Source: Maribacter forsetii DSM 18668
GTDB lineage: Bacteria; Bacteroidota; Bacteroidia; Flavobacteriales; Flavobacteriaceae
Length of the DNA stretch: 64,000 nucleotides
Direction: 5' to 3'
NCBI RefSeq assembly: GCF_000744105.1
Contig: NZ_JQLH01000001.1
Span: 3,632,501-3,696,500 of the forward strand
Part shown: one piece after another, positions 55,950-62,688 of the stretch
Position numbering within the stretch: the first letter of the stretch is position 1
Layout of the letters: every line of letters begins with the position of its first letter
Notes under the pieces: generated by a model
Told to the model about the DNA's origin: nothing
Seen by the model: only the letters and a program-made list of their open reading frames with translations
Databases searched by the model: none
Translations under genes and position numbers: made by a program

Positions 55950-57095
55950 CTAAAATCTTGCGATTGCTTCTTTTATTTTATCTTCTGAAATACAAAGTGA
56001 AAAGCGAATATAGCCTTCGCCATTACTACCAAATATGGTACCTGGAGTAATAAACAGGTCTTTGGTATACAATACATTATCTATAAATTCTTCTGACGTT
56101 GTACTACCTTCCGGTAATTTTGCCCAAACGAACAAGCCAACAGCATTTCTATCATATGTACAACCTAATTTGTCTACCAGTTGATAAATCAATTCTCTTC
56201 TTTCATTATATACCGTGTTCAAATCAGCAAACCAATCATCACTACTCTCCAATGCCGCTATGGCACCTTTCTGAATTCCGTAGAACATACCAGAGTCCAT
56301 ATTACTCTTCACCTTTAAAATAGCATTGATATGATCTTCGCTACCCAAAACAAAACCAACACGCCAACCTGCCATGTTAAATGTTTTGCTCAATGAATTA
56401 AGCTCTAAACAAACCTCTTTTGCATTAGGTATACTTAATATACTTGCCGGTTCAGCATTTAAGACAAAACTATAAGGATTGTCATTTACCAAAAGTATTT
56501 CATGCTTTTGAGCAAATTCCACCATTTTTACAAACTGTTCTTTTGTAGCCGTAGCACCAGTTGGCATATGTGGGTAACTTAACCACATGATCTTTACCCT
56601 AGCTAAATCTTGCTTTGCCAGTTCTTCTAAATCTGGAAACCATCCATTTTCTTCGGTCAGATCATAATATGCAGGTACTGCACCTACCAATTTCGTAACC
56701 GATGTATATGTAGGATAACCAGGGTTTGGAATTAAAACCTCATCGCCTTCATTTAAAAATGCAAGGCTAATATGCATAATACCCTCCTTTGAGCCCATTA
56801 AGGGTAAAATCTCGGTATTTGGATCAGCATCAACCCTGAATTTCTTCTTATAGAAATTTGCGATAGCTGCTCTCAACTGTGGCAAACCTTGGTAGCTTTG
56901 GTATTGGTGGGCACCGTTTTCTAATACCGCATCCTGTATTGCATTCAATACTTCTTTAGACGGAGCTAAATCTGGACTACCAATACCCATATTTATAATA
57001 GGCTTACCTTGTGCCATTAAGCCACGTACCTCTCTCAACTTTTTTGAGAAGTAGTATTCCTGTACGGTATTTAACCTTTCAGCGGTACGTATCAT
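55950..57095 (-). CDS. Class I PLP-dependent aminotransferase (probably aromatic)
   Basis: A 381-residue fold-type I aminotransferase. The PLP lysine is in ELNSLSKTFNMAGWRVGF, with SYPHMPTGATAT and NDNPYSF as the usual companion motifs. Position between pheA and tyrA in one operon implies that it transaminates phenylpyruvate and hydroxyphenylpyruvate (or prephenate). By sequence alone an LL-diaminopimelate or aspartate specificity is possible. It overlaps pheA by 4 bp. Confidence 0.92.
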   Translation of the reverse strand: MIRTAERLNTVQEYYFSKKLREVRGLMAQGKPIINMGIGSPDLAPSKEVLNAIQDAVLENGAHQYQSYQGLPQLRAAIANFYKKKFRVDADPNTEILPLMGSKEGIMHISLAFLNEGDEVLIPNPGYPTYTSVTKLVGAVPAYYDLTEENGWFPDLEELAKQDLARVKIMWLSYPHMPTGATATKEQFVKMVEFAQKHEILLVNDNPYSFVLNAEPASILSIPNAKEVCLELNSLSKTFNMAGWRVGFVLGSEDHINAILKVKSNMDSGMFYGIQKGAIAALESSDDWFADLNTVYNERRELIYQLVDKLGCTYDRNAVGLFVWAKLPEGSTTSEEFIDNVLYTKDLFITPGTIFGSNGEGYIRFSLCISEDKIKEAIARF

Positions 57096-57919
57096 TGTCT
57101 TACATTTTTATATTCACCCAAAATCTTAAAGTCCTCTGCCATGATGTTCAACAGACTTTTCGCCTTTGTAAAATCTGCATATTCGGCAAAAGTTACATCC
57201 ACAAAAAATGCATATTTCCATGGTGTTTCTATTACCGGTAATGACTGTATTTTTGTCAAATTCAATCTACAATCGCTCATAACATTAAGCACAGCCGCCA
57301 AACTTCCCCTTTTATGGTCGGTTATAAACCGTATAGAAGCCTTAGTAATTTCAGCCTCTGGCAACGCATTGTTTTTTGTCTTTACAATGATAAAACGAGT
57401 AGCATTATTTTTAATAGTCTGTATGTCGCTCGCTACGATGTCCAACTCATATAATTCTGCAGCTACATTTGGTGCAATGGCAGCTACATGCTTTAATTTT
57501 TGCTCTTGTATGCGCTTTGCCGTTTCTGCCGTATCAACATCTTCCACAAGTTTAATGTGCGGATATTGCCTAAAATATTCTTTACACTGCAACAAAGCCA
57601 TAGGGTGAGAACTAACCTCTGTTATATCTTCTATTTTCTGCCCTTGTAACACCATTAAATTATGATGAATATTCAAATAATACTCGCCAATAATATGTAG
57701 GTTATTATGGTTGACCAATGCATAATTCGGTATTATTGAACCTGCAATACTATTCTCGATAGCCATAATACCTTGATCCGCTTCATTAGACAATAACTTG
57801 TCTACCAAAGCATCAAAAGAAAGGCATTCTACCAACTCGATATCATCACCAAAACAATCTTTAGCTACCTGATGATGGTTACTTCCTTTAATTCCCTGTA
57901 TGGCTATTTTTAAACTCAT
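57092..57919 (-). CDS. pheA: Prephenate dehydratase
   Basis: A 275-residue enzyme forming phenylpyruvate. The catalytic part has IAIQGIKGSNHHQVAKDCF, QGIMAIENSIAGSI, SHPMALLQCKEYF and NNATRFIIVK (the TRF motif). A C-terminal ACT domain (from about 197, IRFITDHKRGSLAAVLNVM) mediates feedback by Phe; its usual ESRP motif reads QSLP here, so feedback may differ. There is no chorismate mutase domain. It is the first structural gene behind the aromatic leader peptide and attenuator. Confidence 0.95.
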   Translation of the reverse strand: MSLKIAIQGIKGSNHHQVAKDCFGDDIELVECLSFDALVDKLLSNEADQGIMAIENSIAGSIIPNYALVNHNNLHIIGEYYLNIHHNLMVLQGQKIEDITEVSSHPMALLQCKEYFRQYPHIKLVEDVDTAETAKRIQEQKLKHVAAIAPNVAAELYELDIVASDIQTIKNNATRFIIVKTKNNALPEAEITKASIRFITDHKRGSLAAVLNVMSDCRLNLTKIQSLPVIETPWKYAFFVDVTFAEYADFTKAKSLLNIMAEDFKILGEYKNVRQ

Positions 57920-57983
57920 AATTCACATTTCAACTTACCGCAAAACCCTTCTACTACGTTCAAGGTGATTTCAATTTTTGAAC

Positions 57984-58014
57984 AAAAAAAAAGTTCCGAT
58001 ACATATCGGAACTT
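57984..58014 (-). terminator. Attenuator terminator upstream of pheA
   Basis: On the minus strand AAGTTCCGATA, a 2-nt loop, TATCGGAACTT, then a run of eight or more T. It lies 26 nt after the leader ORF stop codon and 64 nt before pheA, so it can only act on transcripts entering the pheA operon. A segment of the leader ORF (CGGGACT at 58054-58048) can pair with AGTTCCG at 58013-58007 of its 5' arm, giving a competing structure. Confidence 0.85.
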
Positions 58015-58040
58015 AGATTCTATTTTATTTTTAAAATATA

Positions 58041-58112
58041 CTACAACAGTCCCGTACCTCTCTTAAAAAAGAAGTAAAAATAAAAACCGTTCCAGAAATA
58101 TTGTTTTGTCAT
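58041..58112 (-). CDS. Aromatic leader peptide of the pheA operon
   Basis: A 23-codon ORF, too short for usual gene finders: ATG ... TAG with Phe six times, Tyr three times and Trp once; residues 5-16 read YFWNGFYFYFFF. Such a run of the operon's end products, placed just ahead of a terminator and pheA, is the defining mark of ribosome-mediated transcription attenuation. The ribosome stalling at codons 5-16 would leave CGGGACT (codons 20-22) free to pair with the terminator's 5' arm; a ribosome at the stop codon would cover it. Near-consensus -7 box TACATTAG lies at 58138-58131. Confidence 0.85.
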   Translation of the reverse strand: MTKQYFWNGFYFYFFFKRGTGLL

Positions 58113-58130
58113 TGTGCTTGTAAACTTTGG

Positions 58131-58138
58131 CTAATGTA
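58131..58138 (-). promoter_or_regulatory. Possible promoter of the pheA leader (-7 box)
   Basis: TACATTAG, one base off TAnnTTTG, 18 nt upstream of the leader ATG. No clear -33 TTG. The remaining ~145 bp up to the serine hydrolase gene show only AT-rich DNA. Confidence 0.4.
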
Positions 58139-58283
58139 GTAATTATATTTAAAAATGGTTGTTTTCCGTTTTATTTTTTTAAAAAATTCTATTTCTATCT
58201 CAAAAAACGAAGGTTTTGTGTTAAAAATTAGACAAACCCCTTTTCATAAACCGAAACACCACTCCATTAGGGATAGACAAAAC

Positions 58284-59432
58284 TCAAAAATCAACCTCAT
58301 CAAAAAAACAATCTATTATTGCATCTAGCTCTTCTTGTATTTTAGGATCTGTACAATTAACAAGAATTGAAAAAACAAGTTGCTCTTTAGGGTAGACAAA
58401 GAAATTAGCATACCCTCCTACTCCGTTACCAACATGCCCAAAGAACTTTCTACCTTTTGCATCTTCGCTTACCTGCCAACCTAAACCGTAGTACGTAGAA
58501 TTACCAGCTACTTGTTGAGCCCTTAAAAATTGATCCAGAATAGTCTCTTTGACTTTAACTTTCTTATCTAGAAATGCTTGTCCGAATTTTGCGATATCCT
58601 CTGACGTAGACAAATAACCACCGCCAGCTAATTTGTAAAAATTATCTACAGGTATCGCCTTTCTAAATCCTGAAATGCTCTTTGTGTAAAATGCAGTAAC
58701 ACGGTTTTGTTCTTTTAATGCGGAAATATGATTTACCCCAAGAGCATCAGAATTTTTACTACTGCTCTGTGAGTCTGACTGGTAATAACATTGGGGACAA
58801 TAAGTAGAATTCATCCCTAGCGGATTCAGCACCTTCTCTTGCACATATTCCTCAAACGGAATTCCGCTTGCTTCTTGTATTGCTGCAGAAATCATTGCCC
58901 AGTCAAAACTATTGTACAAATATTCGGTACCTGGTTTGTATACCAAAGGATCATCTTTAAATATCTTAAGACCCTGTTTGATGGATAATGGTTCGTTCAA
59001 ACCATATTCCTTGCCTTTATAAACACGTATACCTGCGGTGTGACTAGCTAATTGGCGAATGGTAAAATCCCATTCTTTCTTAGGGTAATCTGGAAGGTAA
59101 GTATAGTAAGACTCATCTAAATCAATAAGCCCTTCTTGTACCATATGTGCTAAAGCTGTAGCTGCAATAGGCTTTGAGACACTAGCAATTCTAAAAATAG
59201 ATTTTTTAGGGTCTATATACTGTTTCTCGCCAATGTTGGCATTCCCATACCCTTTTTGGAAAACTGACTTTCCCTCTTTTAAAACCGTAATTGCAATTCC
59301 GGGTACTTTATCTTCTATTATTAATTGTTGAAGTAAATAATCTACTTTTACCAATCCTGTTAACTCAGTATCATCCGCCAAAATACGTTTAGCAGCAAAC
59401 ACGTTTTTTAGATATTTGAGTATAGGATTCAT
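58284..59432 (-). CDS. Serine hydrolase, beta-lactamase/class C PBP family
   Basis: A 382-residue protein of the beta-lactamase superfamily (PF00144). The SxxK motif is SVSK at 84-87, the Tyr of the second motif is probably Tyr173 in YLYNSFDWAMI, and FGHVGNGVGGY is the HxG third motif. Members are usually esterases or D-aminopeptidases, not true beta-lactamases. No clear signal peptide is visible at the N-terminus. It overlaps the preceding lipoprotein gene by 4 bp. Confidence 0.9.
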   Translation of the reverse strand: MNPILKYLKNVFAAKRILADDTELTGLVKVDYLLQQLIIEDKVPGIAITVLKEGKSVFQKGYGNANIGEKQYIDPKKSIFRIASVSKPIAATALAHMVQEGLIDLDESYYTYLPDYPKKEWDFTIRQLASHTAGIRVYKGKEYGLNEPLSIKQGLKIFKDDPLVYKPGTEYLYNSFDWAMISAAIQEASGIPFEEYVQEKVLNPLGMNSTYCPQCYYQSDSQSSSKNSDALGVNHISALKEQNRVTAFYTKSISGFRKAIPVDNFYKLAGGGYLSTSEDIAKFGQAFLDKKVKVKETILDQFLRAQQVAGNSTYYGLGWQVSEDAKGRKFFGHVGNGVGGYANFFVYPKEQLVFSILVNCTDPKIQEELDAIIDCFFDEVDF

Positions 59433-60232
59433 TCCACAAAGATCAAGCGTCCGTTATACAATTCTTCAACATCCACTGTTGCCGGTCGGTTAAAACTCTG
59501 TAGGTCTCCTGTACCTCTTAAAACTCCGGTTAAACTTTCTTGCGGATTCACTAAAATATCATTTGAACCTCTATGGTTAAAATTTACCCGCTGGGTTATC
59601 AGTTCTTCTGCCTCTACCCTAGAATCACCTGCCGCAATACTTATATTAAAGCTATCTGCGCTACCCTTTAACTTGAAATATGATATTCCGTTGCTTGTTA
59701 TACTTAAACTAGAAACGTCTAATTCTAAATTGAATTCCCCATCTGTAGTTTCCGCTTCTGGATCTGTAAAACTTTCTGATAGCAAGCTTAAACTTTCAAA
59801 AGCCAGCACTCCGTCACTTTGAACAGGAAAACCGGTACTACTACGAATACTGGTTAAATTTGGAGTGGTCACATAAACTACCGTGGTTCCATAATCACGT
59901 ACATAATTACAGTCATTTGTATCTGTCAATAACAATTGTTCATCATCCACAACCGCAGCTACTTCATTACGTAAATTTTCACCAGTTTCAATTTCTACTT
60001 TTTGTGTATCTCCTTGTTTAATAATTAGAGTTACGTTCTCAAAAACTGTTATTGAAGAGAACTCGGCAACCGAAACTTCTTGTCTCGTAATCTCACCAGT
60101 ACTTTGAAAACAATCCGAAGCATTTTCAGAATCGCAAGAAACAAATAGGGAAACCAAAATTACCATCAAGACTATAAGGTCTCGACTGCGCTCAATCAGA
60201 CAACTAAGTGAATTATTTATCATTTTTATCAT
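59429..60232 (-). CDS. Head-GIN-domain lipoprotein (DUF2807)
   Basis: A 267-residue lipoprotein with the DUF2807 beta-helix-like domain (VAEFSSITVFENVTLIIKQGD, VYVTTPNLTSIRSSTGF). The lipobox LFVSC puts the lipidated Cys at 33. The n-region of the signal peptide is long and contains LIERSRDL, encoded by a copy of the dispersed CTCGACTGCGCTC repeat (60181-60193), so part of the N-terminus seems to derive from a repeat. Start codon choice (residue 1 or 4) is uncertain. It sits 1 bp after the PagL-like gene. Confidence 0.88.
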   Translation of the reverse strand: MIKMINNSLSCLIERSRDLIVLMVILVSLFVSCDSENASDCFQSTGEITRQEVSVAEFSSITVFENVTLIIKQGDTQKVEIETGENLRNEVAAVVDDEQLLLTDTNDCNYVRDYGTTVVYVTTPNLTSIRSSTGFPVQSDGVLAFESLSLLSESFTDPEAETTDGEFNLELDVSSLSITSNGISYFKLKGSADSFNISIAAGDSRVEAEELITQRVNFNHRGSNDILVNPQESLTGVLRGTGDLQSFNRPATVDVEELYNGRLIFVE

Positions 60233-60233
60233 C

Positions 60234-61340
60234 TTATAATCGTATTCCTATCCCGAATTCTACTGCTTCTGCTTTTGCTCCGTGAGATTTTAAGGTAACT
60301 GCCCCAAATATCTTTTCTCCAAAATAACGTTTTAGCCCTACACGTAAATATGTACGCCCCTCAAAATCAAATGGATAATACACATAATATCCGAATTGCG
60401 AAACTACCGAAGTTCGATTTATGAACAACTCATGTCCAGCAAATATTCCTACTCTTTTATAATCGTCATCTGCAGCAACACCATTTTCTGGAAAAGCTAT
60501 ACTTTGATAGCGAATCAACTCCTTTAAAAAATTAGAGAAATAGGCATCTACCCCAAATTGTAACGCACTTTTTCTTCCCACTCTTTTATCCGCATAGGCA
60601 GAGAGTACAACAAAACCATACTGTCCAGAATCAATAACATCACTTTCGTTTATACCTGTTCTTAAAGCAAAATTATAACGTAAAGGCTCTGTTATTTTTT
60701 CTTTTTCTCGATGTATATATTCTATTTCTTTGCCTCCATCTAAATCGTATACCACTCCGGCATTGAAAGCCAAGGTATTGGTAGAGGTATTAGGAGCTCT
60801 AAAATTAGCATTTGAATAATGTATTAAAGAGATACCTGCTTTGAGTCCTAGCCCTTTAATAATATTCTCCTTATGATAATTGAACATTAAATACGTAGAA
60901 CTTAATACATCTGATCCGTATGCGTTATTTCTAAAATTGGTTACTTTATCATACGGGTTAGTAGCATAAGAGACCCCTTGCCCAACGCGAAGCTGCACAT
61001 TACGCTTAAAAAGATAAAAATTATAATGCGCGTAGAGTCCGTAATTATCACCTAGTGTGCTATTATTAGAATTCTGATAAATGAAAGAGTATCCAAAATC
61101 AGGATAATTATATAACTCCTCCCATGCATTTAAACCATAGGTTTTTCTATTGTAACTCAAAATTACACCCGCAGGGTGCGAAGTGATTAAATGCGAAATA
61201 TCTGGATTATGTAAAATTATAGACCCGTAAAACTGACTAGCATCAAGGGTATACTTTTTTTGCTCACCAGATTCTTGTGCGAAACAACAACTTACTGAAA
61301 TCAGTAAAATGGATAGAAACTTAAAATTCATTGGGGGCAA
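60234..61340 (-). CDS. Acyloxyacyl hydrolase / lipid A 3-O-deacylase (PagL-like)
   Basis: A 368-residue outer-membrane protein with a signal peptide (FLSILLISVSCCFAQ) and an alternating beta-barrel pattern. LIHYSNANFRAPNTSTNT matches the PagL active-site region (catalytic His-Ser), which removes an acyl chain from lipid A. The remaining barrel is longer than PagL (about 150-170 residues), as in other Bacteroidota homologues. First gene of a three-gene unit with the GIN lipoprotein and serine hydrolase. Confidence 0.85.
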   Translation of the reverse strand: MPPMNFKFLSILLISVSCCFAQESGEQKKYTLDASQFYGSIILHNPDISHLITSHPAGVILSYNRKTYGLNAWEELYNYPDFGYSFIYQNSNNSTLGDNYGLYAHYNFYLFKRNVQLRVGQGVSYATNPYDKVTNFRNNAYGSDVLSSTYLMFNYHKENIIKGLGLKAGISLIHYSNANFRAPNTSTNTLAFNAGVVYDLDGGKEIEYIHREKEKITEPLRYNFALRTGINESDVIDSGQYGFVVLSAYADKRVGRKSALQFGVDAYFSNFLKELIRYQSIAFPENGVAADDDYKRVGIFAGHELFINRTSVVSQFGYYVYYPFDFEGRTYLRVGLKRYFGEKIFGAVTLKSHGAKAEAVEFGIGIRL

Positions 61341-61419
61341 AAATAAGTACTAAGTACGAAGTACCATGTACAAAATACAAAGTTCTTTCCTACAAATTAT
61401 GTATTTACAAAAGTAACAA

Positions 61420-61541
61420 TGTCACCTCGAGTGAATTTATGAGGTACCAAGAAATTTTTATAGAGAAGATCTCATGTTCCAAAGGTTCTCGGTACATTTT
61501 TACATCTCCGTTACTCTACGATATAAAAACACTCGAACTGA
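61420..61541. repeat. Diverged palindromic element
   Basis: Starts TGTCACCTCGAGTGAATTTAT and ends ACACTCGAACTGA, a weakened copy of the TGTCAGTTCGAGTGA element with an inner GGTTCTCGGTAC / GGTACCAAGAA pair. It occupies most of the 220-bp gap between the PagL-like gene and metF. Confidence 0.65.
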
Positions 61542-61559
61542 TTATTTAGTTATCCAAAT

Positions 61560-62513
61560 CTAGAACAACGCTTCCGCTATCGCCTTAATATTATCAGATT
61601 TCCCCATTGAGTAGTAATGCAAAACAGGTACACCAGCAGCTTTCAGCTCTCTAGATTGCTGAATTGCCCATTCAACACCTACTTTTCGCACATCTTTGTT
61701 TGTTACACAACCATCTACCGCTTCTATCAAATCTTGCGGCATATCAATTCTAAATACCTGTGGTAATAATTGCATATGTCTTTTAACTGCAATAGGCTTT
61801 ATACCCGGAATAATAGGTACGCTAATACCCATACTTTTTGCGGCTTCTACAAACTCAAAATACTTTTTATTATCGAAGAACATTTGTGTTACTACATAAT
61901 CGGCACCTGCATCTACTTTCTCTTTCAATCGTTTTAAATCTGATTGTAATGAAGGTGATTCCAAGTGCTTTTCCGGATAACCCGCCACACCTATACAAAA
62001 ATCACTGCAGTGTTCGCTTTCTATGGTTTCATGCAGATACTTACCACAATTCAACTCTTGAATTTGTTTTACCAAGTCAATCGCAAAAGGGTGTCCGCCA
62101 TCGGTAGGTTCAAAATACTTTTGCTCGCTACGGGCATCACCACGTAAAGCCATTACATTCTGTATGCCTAAATAATGACAATCTACCAACATGTACTCGG
62201 TCTCTTCTTTAGTAAAACCTCCACAAATAACATGAGGTACCGTATCAACATCATACTTATGCTGTATAGAAGCACAAATACCCACTGTACCTGGTCTCAT
62301 ACGTGTAGTTTTCTTATCTAAAAGTCCTTCTTTCTTAATATAGATAGTTTCTTCACGAGATGTGGTCACATCAATAAATGGAGGTTTAAATTCCATTAAC
62401 GGATCAATATTATTATACAATTCTTGAATATTCTTACCCTTTACCGGAGGCACTATTTCAAATGAAAAAAGTGTCTTTCCGTTTGCATTATTGATATGGT
62501 CTGTTACTTTCAT
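61560..62513 (-). CDS. metF: 5,10-methylenetetrahydrofolate reductase
   Basis: A 317-residue FAD enzyme (TIM barrel) that makes 5-methyl-THF for methionine synthase. FSFEIVPPVKGKN holds the conserved Glu, YVVTQMFFDNKKYFEF and VPIIPGIKPI are family motifs, and NVMALRGD is the folate/FAD region. It lies downstream of metH on the same strand with about 175 bp between, so methyl group supply and use are encoded together. Confidence 0.97.
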   Translation of the reverse strand: MKVTDHINNANGKTLFSFEIVPPVKGKNIQELYNNIDPLMEFKPPFIDVTTSREETIYIKKEGLLDKKTTRMRPGTVGICASIQHKYDVDTVPHVICGGFTKEETEYMLVDCHYLGIQNVMALRGDARSEQKYFEPTDGGHPFAIDLVKQIQELNCGKYLHETIESEHCSDFCIGVAGYPEKHLESPSLQSDLKRLKEKVDAGADYVVTQMFFDNKKYFEFVEAAKSMGISVPIIPGIKPIAVKRHMQLLPQVFRIDMPQDLIEAVDGCVTNKDVRKVGVEWAIQQSRELKAAGVPVLHYYSMGKSDNIKAIAEALF

Positions 62514-62688
62514 TTCTTATATTTTCACTCTTATTTGGAGAGCAAACCTTAAATAGGTATTAATACTTAATTATATTCTTTGGGCGTTCGGGCGGGCTTT
62601 CAGCTATATTTTTTCTATTTAAAAACTTTAGCAAAACTTCATCCTCACTGCTAAAATAGAAAAAGATGCCGCTTCTATCCCTAACGCA
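62514..62688. other. metH-metF gap with GGGCGTT repeat
   Basis: 175 bp with a GC-rich GGGCGTTCGGGCGGGCTTTC stretch at 62582-62601, which looks like a dispersed repeat rather than a gene. I see no riboswitch. Confidence 0.45.

Noticed and set aside
58284..59432. Antibiotic-resistance beta-lactamase
   Set aside because: Motifs are those of the broad class C/esterase group without the residues or signal peptide of a true beta-lactamase; a resistance claim is not supported.
62514..62688. SAM or cobalamin riboswitch before metF
   Set aside because: I found no conserved riboswitch core or paired-element pattern in the 175-bp gap, only a GC-rich repeat.
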